A DNA stretch of 64,000 nucleotides from Eubacteriales bacterium. GTDB lineage: Bacteria; Bacillota; Clostridia; Lachnospirales; Lachnospiraceae. The position numbers and the translations under genes were made by a program. Positions 17,911 to 26,754 of this stretch are shown piece after piece. Where the stretch lies: contig JAUNPS010000001.1 in NCBI GenBank assembly GCA_030536575.1, positions 62,001-126,000 of the forward strand. The letters run 5' to 3'. The notes beneath the pieces were generated by a model. That model had not been told where the DNA came from, did no database searches, and saw only the letters and a program-made list of their open reading frames with translations. Numbering within the stretch: position 1 is the first letter of the stretch; each line of letters opens with the position of its first letter.

Positions 17911-18960
17911 TTCCCTCATTTCGTACACCCGCCAGTAGTCCTTCGTCTCCGGATTCTTCACCGTCTCGCTCCTGTTCTGGGAAAGGAACCGCGTCAGCTC
18001 ATAACAATTCACCCAAATCTCATTATCCCCATCCTTCTGCGACTCATCAAAAATGAGCTGTAATCCCCAATGCAGATGCGGCACATCAATATTATTCACA
18101 TTCTCCGTCGTACTGTACCCGGTATGCCCCAGATACCCGATCACATCCCCTGCCTGCACAACGCTCCCCACCTCCAGCGACTTATGGTACGGAAAATTCT
18201 GCCGCAGGTGCGCATAGTAATAATACCGCTTCTTATCAAAACTCCGAATCCCGATCCGCCACCCGCCATACTGGTTCCATCCCAGCGCCTCCACATACCC
18301 CGACTCCACCGCAATAATCGGCGTCCCCGTCTGCCCCATCATGTCATGCCCCAAATGCGGCCGCTTATACCCATACGACCGCGCACTCCCAAAATCATCA
18401 TAGTCATAATACTCATACCCCTTCGCAATGGGCGAAAATGCCTTCAGCCCATAGCGCTTCTCCCACACCTTTCCCCCATTTCCATCCGAAACCTCAATCT
18501 CATACTCCCCCACCATGCCGCCCAGCACCGCCGTATAAGCCTCCAGATAATACGCATAATACTTCCGCTTCGCCGTCAGCTCCTCCATCGTCGTCTCCTG
18601 CGCGGTCAGCTTCTCCGCCAGCGCATCCAGATCCGTCCCCTTATACTTCTTAAAATCGCCGCCGTACTCCGTCGCCAGATAAGCCAGCAGCTCAATCCAG
18701 TTCAGCGGCGTCTCCGATTCATGCGTTTCCACATCCCACTCATAAGCCTTCTGCAATCCCTCATACGGCACTTCGAATTCTACCCATTTTATGTAATCTT
18801 TCTGTGTTTCCGCCTGGATTTCGCTTTCCGATTCCAGAATTTCCGAAGAAGTTACGGGGAGAAAGGCATCGCCGCAGAGGATCGGCATGCATACGAGGAC
18901 GAGGCAAAGGACAAAGAGGGATTCCGCAAGCATTTCCGGGAAATGACGTTCTGTCTTCAA
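17908..18960 (-). CDS. M23-family (LytM-type) peptidase, membrane-anchored
   Basis: A 350-residue protein with an N-terminal hydrophobic segment (about residues 12-30) and a C-terminal M23 domain. Zinc-binding motifs are HLGHD (the HxxxD motif) and HLHWG (the HxH motif), with GYVEALGWNQYGGW and GDVIGYLGHTG between them. It should cleave peptidoglycan cross-bridges or serve in sporulation or cell separation. The assigned start is a TTG with a weak ribosome binding site; a start at the ATG of residue 10 is also possible. No adjacent gene fixes its role. Confidence 0.85.
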   Translation of the reverse strand: MKTERHFPEMLAESLFVLCLVLVCMPILCGDAFLPVTSSEILESESEIQAETQKDYIKWVEFEVPYEGLQKAYEWDVETHESETPLNWIELLAYLATEYGGDFKKYKGTDLDALAEKLTAQETTMEELTAKRKYYAYYLEAYTAVLGGMVGEYEIEVSDGNGGKVWEKRYGLKAFSPIAKGYEYYDYDDFGSARSYGYKRPHLGHDMMGQTGTPIIAVESGYVEALGWNQYGGWRIGIRSFDKKRYYYYAHLRQNFPYHKSLEVGSVVQAGDVIGYLGHTGYSTTENVNNIDVPHLHWGLQLIFDESQKDGDNEIWVNCYELTRFLSQNRSETVKNPETKDYWRVYEMRE

Positions 18961-19000
18961 ATTTTCATTACCATCTCTGCTGTATTCTTTTTACTTTATA

Positions 19001-19036
19001 CAAAAACAGGCGGAAATATGTCTCCATTTTCCGCCT
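19001..19036 (-). terminator. Terminator of the DUF262/DUF3696 operon
   Basis: Minus-strand stem AGGCGGAAA pairs with TTTCCGCCT and is followed by GTTTTTG. It overlaps the stop codon at 19035. Confidence 0.75.
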
Positions 19037-19871
19037 ACGCATAGGGATGCCTTCCGATTCTTCCAACCAGAACCTTCTCCCCTTTTTCTATTTTTTCATC
19101 ACACCACCAAAAATAAATCCTAAGATCTGAATCCTTCCGAATCAATTTCAGATGGGGTTCACACGAAATCTCCCTGGTGCACGCTCTCTTTTCTCCCTTT
19201 AGCACCTCCTCATATGTAAATCGAAATTTTAAATACTGTCTATGATTTGAATCCAAGGAACATTCCAGCAATTTTGCCGATAAAATCTGAATCGCTTCCT
19301 GTAAATTATAACGATATTCCTCATAAAGCTCCACCGCTTCATCATTCAGAACAGAAAGGCATTCCGTAATTTCCTTCGCATGCGCCGGAAAATCTTTTAT
19401 ATACTTCATTTCCTGTCCTATGTCATCTGCAAAGACACTCTGCGGAAAGCATGTCCCCATAAATGCGGAATATTCCTCCGGTTTTCCAATCCCCGCCAAC
19501 AATTCTCTTCTGGCCGCCAGGTAGCCTTTTCTATCCGAAGCCGCCCCTTCATGTTCCCCCAATGCTATCAAAATCTCTGTCCCCTTCTTTTCCTCGGACA
19601 GTTCGAAATTTTTTTCCAATAATTCTAACAAAAGTCTGCGCTCATCTTCGCTGCCTGTTCCCTGATCCAGATACAGCCAATCCGTCAACGGTATTCCTTC
19701 TTCTACTTCTATATCATAAATTTTCCCATCATAACGAATTTTTTCCTCTATTTTTTCACAATAATCTGCGATTTCGGCAAGATCTATCAGCTCTTCTTCC
19801 CGCTGCCCCAGATTCCCGCAGATTTCCGTATAATGAAAGCTATCCTCCGCCAGCCTGTTATCTACCTGCAT
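19035..19871 (-). CDS. Unknown protein, third gene of a defence-like operon
   Basis: A 278-residue soluble, acidic, mostly helical protein that I do not recognise. The C-terminal 45 residues are different from the rest: PHLKLIRKDSDLRIYFWW followed by KVLVGRIGRHPY looks like a small beta-rich module, loosely resembling RelE/HigB-type toxin folds, but this is only a visual impression. Its start overlaps the ATPase gene by 14 bp, so it is co-translated. By position it may be the effector or the target adaptor of the three-gene system. Confidence 0.7.
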   Translation of the reverse strand: MQVDNRLAEDSFHYTEICGNLGQREEELIDLAEIADYCEKIEEKIRYDGKIYDIEVEEGIPLTDWLYLDQGTGSEDERRLLLELLEKNFELSEEKKGTEILIALGEHEGAASDRKGYLAARRELLAGIGKPEEYSAFMGTCFPQSVFADDIGQEMKYIKDFPAHAKEITECLSVLNDEAVELYEEYRYNLQEAIQILSAKLLECSLDSNHRQYLKFRFTYEEVLKGEKRACTREISCEPHLKLIRKDSDLRIYFWWCDEKIEKGEKVLVGRIGRHPYA

Positions 19872-20937
19872 GCCCTCTCCTTATCTCCAGAAGCTCCCGC
19901 AGATCCTGCTTCTTCTGATCAAAAAATCCTCTGGGCCAGTCATCCAGCTCACCGCTTTCGGAAATGTGAATTTGCCGGGCAATGATTTGGCTCTCCGCAG
20001 CTTCCATAAAATAAACGCTCAATTCTTCCGTCTTTTTCATATACGCTGCCTGGATTCTGGCTCCATCAATGATATGCTCGCTGTGCGTTTCCACGATTAC
20101 CTGCGTTCCCGTTTCCGATAACAACTGTAAAAATTTCCCCATCGTGCTCTGTGCTCTCGGATGCAGATGCGCTTCCGGATTTTCGATAATCAAAACCGTA
20201 TTTCTTTCTGCAGAACACCACAGCCCTGCAACAACAATCGACAGAATATAGCTGATTCCAAATCCTGTCATCGTCGGCCACACAGCCTGATCCGTCAACG
20301 CATTTCCATACTTAATATCCGTAATCGCCTTCCCCGTATCGGTTTTCACAGAAAGATTTACATCGCCCAGGATCACATTCATCCATTGTTCTGCCTGATA
20401 AGAAAACCGCTGCGACTCCTTCCCCAGCATTAAAAGCTCTGAAATTTTTCTTCCTGACAAATCCGCCTGCTCGATCAGATAGGCCGCATTCGAACCATTA
20501 CTCAGAATTTTCTCGTCATACCCTGCCGGGTAAGAAATCCGAGGCCCAGTTCTTTCTGCGTTCAAATACTGTAACTGCAAAAAGGAATCCGAATCCTCGC
20601 AGCAATATTGCAAACGAATTGGAAACAAACGGTCAATCGTATATTTAAAATCCTTCTGTCTGCTGTCACAGGTAAGTTCAATTTCAAAATTACAGTCCGG
20701 CAACTCGATGGGATTCTGTGAAACAAGGGCTCCGGCATTTCCCACTGCCATTCCCAGTATTTTATTTATGTCAAGGCTTCCCCCATTCTGTTCCTCTGTT
20801 CCGGCTGCTAAGAGAAGCGCCTGAATTACCGTAGATTTGCCGGAGGCATTCGCCCCGCAAAGAATCGTAAATTTTGAAAATTCCAGCTCCAGTTCTGGAA
20901 AACATTTAAAGTTCCGGAGTTTCATATTCTGTATCAT
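19858..20937 (-). CDS. AAA ATPase with DUF3696 C-terminus
   Basis: A 359-residue ABC/SMC-like ATPase: Walker A GANASGKST (about residues 29-37) within NFKCFPELELEFSKFTILCG, an ABC-like TGFGISYILSIV region, Walker B VLIIENPEAHLHP and the switch VETHSEHI. The C-terminal GELDDWPRGFFDQ block is characteristic of DUF3696. Such OLD/RecF-like ATPases often act with a nuclease or sensor partner in anti-phage systems. It overlaps the DUF262 gene by 4 bp and the following gene by 14 bp. Confidence 0.88.
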   Translation of the reverse strand: MIQNMKLRNFKCFPELELEFSKFTILCGANASGKSTVIQALLLAAGTEEQNGGSLDINKILGMAVGNAGALVSQNPIELPDCNFEIELTCDSRQKDFKYTIDRLFPIRLQYCCEDSDSFLQLQYLNAERTGPRISYPAGYDEKILSNGSNAAYLIEQADLSGRKISELLMLGKESQRFSYQAEQWMNVILGDVNLSVKTDTGKAITDIKYGNALTDQAVWPTMTGFGISYILSIVVAGLWCSAERNTVLIIENPEAHLHPRAQSTMGKFLQLLSETGTQVIVETHSEHIIDGARIQAAYMKKTEELSVYFMEAAESQIIARQIHISESGELDDWPRGFFDQKKQDLRELLEIRRGHAGR

Positions 20938-22097
20938 AAGATCCCCTCTACAACTTCCCGTATGCTTTCGATTGATTTTTGAATATTTTTCCTGGTTCCG
21001 GTTGAAACGGAAATCGAATCGTAAAAAGCTTCATCATGGCTCAATCTCTCCATATACGCCTGAAAAAGCTGCCCTCTGCATTCCTTAAGCCTTCCGTCCG
21101 AAATGGAAAGATTACAAAGTGTCACTGCCCATCCGGTAAACAATGCCTTATTCATCGTTCTGCTTCCCGGCTTACAGAATGACTGTTTTCCTAAAATCAG
21201 CGCACACTCCTCCATAACCTTGAAAAATCTCTCTTTCAATTCCTCCAGTTTTTCATCCGATACTTCATTTAGCTGCACTACCATATAGTCCATCGTTCCC
21301 AGCAGCCCGCAAAAAGATGTAAACTCTTTTAACTTCCAATCGTAATTCAGATAAATTGCAAGAAACCTCAGGCAAAGCTCTTGTGCTCCCATGCGGGTAT
21401 CTTTTACTTTTCCGAGGGTCGCTTTCTGAAACTGCGCGCTTCCGGACATTTCCCGCAGGAACGCACGCACGCGTCCTGTCATCATAATATTCCGAATTTC
21501 CTGAGGATTGAGCGGAACTCCGCCCGTATTGACCCGACGGAATACATCGAATTTCACCATCTGAGGGCATCTTTCATCCAAAAGATTCACGGCCAACTGG
21601 GTGTCTTCGATCGCGGAACGAAATTTAATATTCAAATCCCGAAAATAAAGCCCTTCGCAGTTTTTCAGATACTGCATCTTCTGAAGCGGAAACTCATTAT
21701 TCAAAAATTCGTGAATCGTGGTCAGCCGCTGCATGCCGTCGATGACACTTTTCGAACCGTCTTTATTTTCCTCAATGTAAAATGCCGGTATCGGAATACG
21801 AAGCAGCAAGGATTCCACCAAAGCGCATTTTCTCTGGAAATCCCAGACCACGTATCTTTGATACTCCGGTTTCAGATTCAGCCTGCCTGACGAAATCCAG
21901 TATTCAACCTGAAAAACCGAAATCATTTTCTGGTCAATTCGAATACTCTTCACATCATAAGGCCAGTTTTCTTCCCCGGAATCGTCGTCTTTCTCATATT
22001 CAATTCCCAGTTTTTCCGACTCCTGTTTTTGGCTCTCCTGATAGAATTCTGCTATATCAGAATCTTGCCCTACCCGTCTCAGCTTCATATCACGCAC
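20934..22097 (-). CDS. DUF262 (ParB-like/GmrS-type N-terminal domain) protein
   Basis: A 387-residue protein. The DUF262 signature is seen as YQRYVVWDFQRKCALVESLLLRIPIPAFY and IDGMQRLTTIHEF, matching the DGQQRLTT motif with Q replaced by M. In GmrSD-type restriction enzymes this domain binds and hydrolyses nucleotides to control DNA cleavage, but no HNH (DUF1524) nuclease domain is evident here. A GTG start at 22097 is supported by AGGAAGGA upstream. First gene of a three-gene operon with its own promoter (22133-22161). Confidence 0.87.
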   Translation of the reverse strand: MRDMKLRRVGQDSDIAEFYQESQKQESEKLGIEYEKDDDSGEENWPYDVKSIRIDQKMISVFQVEYWISSGRLNLKPEYQRYVVWDFQRKCALVESLLLRIPIPAFYIEENKDGSKSVIDGMQRLTTIHEFLNNEFPLQKMQYLKNCEGLYFRDLNIKFRSAIEDTQLAVNLLDERCPQMVKFDVFRRVNTGGVPLNPQEIRNIMMTGRVRAFLREMSGSAQFQKATLGKVKDTRMGAQELCLRFLAIYLNYDWKLKEFTSFCGLLGTMDYMVVQLNEVSDEKLEELKERFFKVMEECALILGKQSFCKPGSRTMNKALFTGWAVTLCNLSISDGRLKECRGQLFQAYMERLSHDEAFYDSISVSTGTRKNIQKSIESIREVVEGIL

Positions 22098-22132
22098 CGT
22101 AAAATCCTTCCTGCCAGTTCTGTCTTTTTTAC

Positions 22133-22161
22133 AGTATAAAGCATCCCTTCCCCGAAGTCAA
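22133..22161 (-). promoter_or_regulatory. Promoter of the DUF262/DUF3696 operon
   Basis: Minus-strand TTGACT (22161-22156), 17-bp spacer, TATACT (22138-22133). It overlaps the end of spmB, so the operon has independent expression. Confidence 0.65.
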
Positions 22162-22682
22162 ATCCATCCTACCAGCACCACGCTCGTCACAATCCCCGCC
22201 AACGTCGCCACCAGCGCCCCCGCCAGCGTATACCTCCCCTTCCGCACCTTCGCCGTCATAAAATACACCGACATCGTATAAAAAATCGTCTCCGTACACC
22301 CCGCCAGCACCGAAACCAGCATCCCCAGCTCCGAATCCGGCCCGCTGTTCTTAAAAATGTCCAGGGCCAGCCCCGTGGCCGCGCTGGACGAAAACATCCG
22401 CACAATCACATAAGGAATCAGATCCGCCGGAAATCCGGTAAACGCAAGCAGGCTTCCGAGTATTCCGGATACCAGATCCAGAAACCCCGAAGCCCGAAGG
22501 ACGCCCACCGCCACCATCAGCCCGATAAGGGTAGGCATAATTTTTATCACTGTGCCAAAGCCATCTTTCGCCCCCGCAATAAAGCTTTCGTACACATTAC
22601 ATTTTTTCAGAAGCCCGTAGGCCACCACATAGAACAGGACAAAAGGCACCATATAGGTGGACAGGAAGACAAGAAATCCCAT
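22158..22682 (-). CDS. spmB: Spore maturation protein B
   Basis: A 174-residue integral membrane protein with Gate/nucleoside-recognition architecture, matching the usual SpmB length. Typical segments are KIMPTLIGLMVAVGVLRASG, the SSAATG stretch near the centre, and CTETIFYTMSVYF. In Bacillus SpmA and SpmB together help dehydrate the spore core. No spmA gene lies beside it, which is unusual because the two are commonly adjacent; a 39-residue membrane peptide occupies the upstream position instead. Confidence 0.88.
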   Translation of the reverse strand: MGFLVFLSTYMVPFVLFYVVAYGLLKKCNVYESFIAGAKDGFGTVIKIMPTLIGLMVAVGVLRASGFLDLVSGILGSLLAFTGFPADLIPYVIVRMFSSSAATGLALDIFKNSGPDSELGMLVSVLAGCTETIFYTMSVYFMTAKVRKGRYTLAGALVATLAGIVTSVVLVGWI

Positions 22683-22738
22683 TTCCGTTTCCCCCGCTGC
22701 TTTTTTTCTATTCTATGGATTTTGTCCGCGACCTATGC

Positions 22739-22858
22739 CTATCTGTTGTCCAGACGCTCCATTTCCAGGAGTTCCATTTCTCTTCTGGCGCACACGAACG
22801 CCGCATACAGTACGGCTGCCGTCCCCAAAAGTACCTGCATACTTATAAAAATACTCAA
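22739..22858 (-). CDS. Small membrane peptide with TTG start
   Basis: A 39-residue peptide beginning SIFISMQVLLGTAAVLYAA after the initiator, i.e. one transmembrane helix followed by a charged tail rich in Arg and Glu. The TTG at 22858 has an excellent AAAGGAG eight bases upstream, which overlaps the stop codon of the large secreted-protein gene, so translational coupling is likely. A longer reading from the ATG at 22903 would overlap that gene without a ribosome binding site. No family recognised; could be a spore or envelope peptide because spmB follows 56 bp downstream. Confidence 0.5.
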   Translation of the reverse strand: MSIFISMQVLLGTAAVLYAAFVCARREMELLEMERLDNR

Positions 22859-22871
22859 CCTTCGTACTCCT

Positions 22872-24734
22872 TTACGCTGTTTGATCCGCCTTCTCCACTT
22901 CATAATCTTCCCACGCGCTCTGCACTGCCGCACCGGATACATCCGCCGTGTCGCTGTAAGTTCCGACGGTAATCGTATAGTCGCTGGTTCCTTCCACGTA
23001 TACGGTTCCGTCTGCGCCAAGGATGGTCACCACATTACCCGCTTCATCCGTAATCGTCCCCGCATTGTAAAGATTCGTCACGGTACTGTCCCCGGTCACA
23101 ACCCACGTAGAATCCTCGTCCAGATACACGCTGCAATAGCCGTCTCCGCCTTCTCCCGCATTCGTCTCATCATCCAGCACTGCCCCGGTCAGGGAGCTGC
23201 CGTCCGTCAGATAGAAGTCCAGGTTACTGATGCTGTCCCAGATCACATCGCCCTGCATTACCTGGCCAATTCCGGTAAATATGCAGTCCGCGCCGTTCTT
23301 GCCCGTTTCTCCCCAGCCGCGCTCATTCGCATTTCCGGTGCAGCGCAGGAAATATTCGGAATCTTCCGCATAGGTAATGTCCACGCCCGAAAGAATAAAA
23401 GTGGACTCCGTATTCGTCGTGTAGAACATGCCGCCGTTCTGTGCGGTCAATGTTCCACCGTTCATCTCAAAGGTACTGTTCCCAATCTCGGAATCGCCGG
23501 ACATACTCTGGTAAAGAATAACGTTCCAGGTGCAGTCGTTCTGGCTCAGATCGCTCATATTTCCGGTCAGGTCACAGTCGAATAACCGCAGGGAATTCAG
23601 GCCCTCGATGCATACGGCCTCGGAGCCGTTTGCGGTCAGCTCCGCATTATTGACTGCAATGTCTGCCGTGCTGTACAGCGCCGGAGAACCCAAGCCATTC
23701 GACGTATAAGTTCCGCCGTTTACAACCATGGTTCCGCCGCCCCGGTCGCTTCGGATCGCCGCCGCGGATTCGCCGTTCGTTTCGACATCAAGATCCCAGG
23801 CGTAAAGGGTGCCGCCGCCTGCCGCATGAATGCCGCCGGATGTATCCTGCGTCGTCTGAATCATCGTATCCGATACGTAAGCCACGCCGCTGCCGTAAGC
23901 GAAAACGCCTGCGCCGCCTGCCGCATCCGTGGTGATGGTGCTGCTGTCGACGTTCAAGGTGCCGTCCGTTACCAGCATGGCCGCGCCTACGCCGTAGAAG
24001 CTTGAATTGTCGCCGCCGGTGCTTTCGGAGGATGTGCGGTCGACGGTGGCATTGGTAATCGTTACGTTTCCGCCGGAGACATGGACTGCATTTTCGTCGG
24101 TTCCGGTGGAGGTGAAGGTCTCGCCGTCGGAGGAGGCGTCCTCTGTGTATTCGGTTACGGAATCATAGCTTTCGACACCGGAGGAAGCGCCGCCTGGGCC
24201 GCCCTGGCCGCCCGGCATTCCACCACCTGGCATTTCGCCGTCCGGTTTCTCACCGTCTGGCATTTCCCCGCCTGCCATCTCCCCGTCCGGCTTTTCCGGC
24301 GGCTCTTCTCCATTCGCCATTTCACCGTCCGGTTTTTCTGGCGGCTCTTCGCCTTCCGCCATCTCACCCTCCGGCTTTTCTAGCGCCTCCCCGCCTGCCA
24401 TTTCGCCCTCCGGCATCTCTGGCGGCTCCTCGCCACTTTGCATTTCTCCCGCTTCACCGTCCGGTTTCTCCGGCACTTCGCTAGCGGCCGATCCGTCCCC
24501 CGCGTTCTCGGATGCCGTCTCGCCATCAGCGGATTCCCCATCCGGATTCTCTTCGCCAGCGGCCGTCCCGCCGTCTGTGCTCTCGGATTCGCTTTCCGCT
24601 TCCGTCTGTTCGGCGGCTTCCGTGCCTGCCTCCTCCGTCACATTCTCGGTTTCCGCCGCCATCGCATAGCAGCTTCCCATCGAACTTACTCCCAAAACAA
24701 TCCCTGTCAAAACTGCAATATATTTATTCTTCAT
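22872..24734 (-). CDS. Secreted low-complexity/beta-strand repeat protein
   Basis: A 620-residue exported protein: signal peptide of about 27 residues ending AMA, then an acidic stretch, then a Pro/Gly-rich block of repeated EKPDGEMA, EGEEPPEK and GEMPGG units (about residues 85-185), then a long beta-strand repeat region of the type VTNATVDRTS, LNVDSSTITT, VSDTMIQTTQ that suggests a right-handed beta-helix. No LPXTG or other obvious anchor at the C-terminus. Probably a surface or matrix protein with adhesin-like or carbohydrate-binding role; function not determined. Confidence 0.75.
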   Translation of the reverse strand: MKNKYIAVLTGIVLGVSSMGSCYAMAAETENVTEEAGTEAAEQTEAESESESTDGGTAAGEENPDGESADGETASENAGDGSAASEVPEKPDGEAGEMQSGEEPPEMPEGEMAGGEALEKPEGEMAEGEEPPEKPDGEMANGEEPPEKPDGEMAGGEMPDGEKPDGEMPGGGMPGGQGGPGGASSGVESYDSVTEYTEDASSDGETFTSTGTDENAVHVSGGNVTITNATVDRTSSESTGGDNSSFYGVGAAMLVTDGTLNVDSSTITTDAAGGAGVFAYGSGVAYVSDTMIQTTQDTSGGIHAAGGGTLYAWDLDVETNGESAAAIRSDRGGGTMVVNGGTYTSNGLGSPALYSTADIAVNNAELTANGSEAVCIEGLNSLRLFDCDLTGNMSDLSQNDCTWNVILYQSMSGDSEIGNSTFEMNGGTLTAQNGGMFYTTNTESTFILSGVDITYAEDSEYFLRCTGNANERGWGETGKNGADCIFTGIGQVMQGDVIWDSISNLDFYLTDGSSLTGAVLDDETNAGEGGDGYCSVYLDEDSTWVVTGDSTVTNLYNAGTITDEAGNVVTILGADGTVYVEGTSDYTITVGTYSDTADVSGAAVQSAWEDYEVEKADQTA

Positions 24735-24917
24735 CCTGAATCATCCCTTCTGTCTGAATTCTTGAAGCCATTATAAAAGCACTTTTTGAAAATCCTGTGA
24801 AAACAAGACCGGAATTCTGTTAAAATTCTGTGTTCTGCAGTTGTCCGCCATATCCCCGAATCGCCCATCCGCCCCATGCTTCGGCATCCCGCCAGTCACA
24901 CGCCAATATCCCACACA

Positions 24918-24950
24918 TCAAAAAATCCCCAGCCGCTTACCCGGCCAGGG
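24918..24950 (-). terminator. Terminator of the phospholipid operon
   Basis: Minus-strand CCCTGGCCG can pair with CGGCTGGGG (two G-U wobbles), then ATTTTTT. It follows the HAD gene that stops at 24969. The remaining bases up to 24734 show no further gene. Confidence 0.65.
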
Positions 24951-24968
24951 ACTCCCAACATCCATACC

Positions 24969-25784
24969 TCAAACCTCTTCCTCCAAAAACTTATGAATCA
25001 CATACGCAACCCCATCCTCATCATTCGACAGCGTCACATAATCCGCCGCAGCCTTCACCACCGGCTGCGCATTCTGCATTGCCACTCCCAATCCCGCAAA
25101 CGCAATCATACTCTTATCATTATACCCATCCCCAAACGCCGCCATCGTCTCCCGTGGAAGTCCCAAATGCCGCAGCAGCTTTTTAAGCGACGCCGCCTTA
25201 TCAATCCCCTGCGGCATAATTTCCAGAAAATACGGTTCCGACCGAAAAATACTCAGGCTCTCGCCTACCTCTTCCTTTAAAATCTCCTCCAAGCCGGCGC
25301 AGCGGTGCGCATCCGCCGTCATCAGACACTTCGTAACCGGAAACGTCACATATTCCGCAAATGACTTCACCTGTTTCACCGGCATATGATTAATCGCCGA
25401 CTCCTTCTGCACATACAGATCCTCCGGCGTCTCCGAAACCAGATGATCTCCCTCATAAGTCAGAATCGCCGCCCTGTGCTCCCGCGCAAACGTTCCCATA
25501 TACGCCGGAACCCCTTCCGGCAGCACGACCTGACTGACCGTCTCGCCGGTGCGGCAGTTAATGATCATACCTCCATTAAATGCCAGCACATAGCCGCCGT
25601 ACTTTTCCATTTCCAGGATCTTCGCCAGGGGCAGCACCCCATTCGTCGGCCGCCCAGACGCCAGCACCACAATCCCGCCCGCCTGCTGATAGCGGATCAG
25701 CGCCTCCCGCGTCACCTCCGTAATTTCCTTCCTGGAATTCGTCAGCGTTCCATCCAAATCAAAAACTGCTACCTGATAATCCAT
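24969..25784 (-). CDS. Cof-type HAD-superfamily phosphatase
   Basis: A 271-residue Cof/YbiV-type hydrolase. Motif I is DLDGTLTNS (residues 8-16), motif II ASGR with Ser, and motif IV FGDGYNDKSMI near residue 210, with a C2 cap between. Such enzymes hydrolyse phosphosugars, FMN or similar small phosphates. The ATG at 25784 (MDYQVAV) is preferred over 25808. It overlaps the end of psd by 26 bp and so is part of the phospholipid operon, but a lipid-phosphate substrate is only a guess. Confidence 0.85.
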   Translation of the reverse strand: MDYQVAVFDLDGTLTNSRKEITEVTREALIRYQQAGGIVVLASGRPTNGVLPLAKILEMEKYGGYVLAFNGGMIINCRTGETVSQVVLPEGVPAYMGTFAREHRAAILTYEGDHLVSETPEDLYVQKESAINHMPVKQVKSFAEYVTFPVTKCLMTADAHRCAGLEEILKEEVGESLSIFRSEPYFLEIMPQGIDKAASLKKLLRHLGLPRETMAAFGDGYNDKSMIAFAGLGVAMQNAQPVVKAAADYVTLSNDEDGVAYVIHKFLEEEV

Positions 25785-26754
25785 TCTGTTCACCTTCCTC
25801 CCGCACATTCTCGCCGCATCCGCCCGGTGTCCGACTCTCGCTCACGCCAGAACGCCCGCCCGAAACACCATTCCCACTCGCACCAGAACGCCCGCCAGCG
25901 CATCCGACCTTCTCCCCCATCCTCACAACCGTCTCCACGCCCGCCCGGCTATTCCTCCAAATATCCTCGTCCACCCGCACCGCTCCCGGCTCCATCAACA
26001 GCACCACCGTCGATCCGCCAAACGCAAAAAATCCCTTCTCCTCCCCGCGCCGCACCAGGGCCTCCTCCTGACGGTTCACAATCCTTCCCACCATCAGCGC
26101 CCCCACCTCCATCATCAAAACCGTCCGGAAATTCCGCGACCTCAGCAGGCTGTACTCCCGCGCGTTCTCCTTATAAATCGGGTATACATCATTCGCAATC
26201 GGATTCACCGTATGCAGCACTCCCGGTATCCGATAATTCCGGCTCTTCTCTCCCTGATCCACATAGCAGTAATGATGGTAATCATCCACCGTCAGCCGAA
26301 ACACCAGCGCCGTTCCCCCGTAATACCTCCCCGCCAGCCGCTCGCTTCGCAGCAGCTCCTTCACTGTATAACGCGTCTGCTTAATGCAGAAGCTTCCCTC
26401 CGCCGTAATCGGATACGCCGTCAATTTCCCGTCGCACGGGCTGATCAAATGCAACGGCTCCTCATCCACCGGCCGCAGTCCCTCCCGCATCGTCCGCGTA
26501 AAAAACGCATTGTAGGAATCATAAGCTTCCTCCTGATACTGCGTCAGATCAATCCGATTCCGCTTCACAAAAGGCTTCACCATCCAGCGCGACAGCGGGC
26601 TGTCCAAAAACGCACCCCCAACTCTGGAAACGGCCGGATTCACCAGTACCTTCACTGCTGCTCTCCCCACAGCCGTCCCATACAGCAGCGCTAAAAACCG
26701 CTCCTGCCCCTCATTTCCGCAAACCGTCCTTCCATCTCGCGTCCGGTATCTCAT
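25759..26754 (-). CDS. psd: Phosphatidylserine decarboxylase
   Basis: A 331-residue proenzyme that converts phosphatidylserine to phosphatidylethanolamine. Supporting segments are SPCDGKLTAYPI, FRLTVDDYHHYCY, and FGGSTVVLLMEPG, where GGST corresponds to the LGST self-cleavage site that makes the pyruvoyl group. The last 50 residues (GCAGGRSGASGNGVSGGRSG and so on) are low-complexity, match a local DNA repeat, and extend beyond the normal end of the family. It starts 4 bp inside the pssA stop, so the two consecutive enzymes of the pathway are co-translated. Confidence 0.92.
   Translation of the reverse strand: MRYRTRDGRTVCGNEGQERFLALLYGTAVGRAAVKVLVNPAVSRVGGAFLDSPLSRWMVKPFVKRNRIDLTQYQEEAYDSYNAFFTRTMREGLRPVDEEPLHLISPCDGKLTAYPITAEGSFCIKQTRYTVKELLRSERLAGRYYGGTALVFRLTVDDYHHYCYVDQGEKSRNYRIPGVLHTVNPIANDVYPIYKENAREYSLLRSRNFRTVLMMEVGALMVGRIVNRQEEALVRRGEEKGFFAFGGSTVVLLMEPGAVRVDEDIWRNSRAGVETVVRMGEKVGCAGGRSGASGNGVSGGRSGVSESRTPGGCGENVREEGEQNGLSGSSF
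25830..25915. repeat. Short degenerate repeat in the psd C-terminal extension
   Basis: Two imperfect copies containing CACGCCAGAACGCCCGCC or CGCACCAGAACGCCCGCC about 36 bp apart. They encode the Gly/Ser-rich tail of Psd, which looks like a coding-region extension created by repeat expansion. Confidence 0.5.

Noticed and set aside
22739-23020. Longer 93-codon reading including the small membrane peptide
   Set aside because: The first 50 codons run antisense to nothing useful but inside the secreted-protein gene in another frame, with no ribosome binding site; only the TTG start at 22858 is supported.
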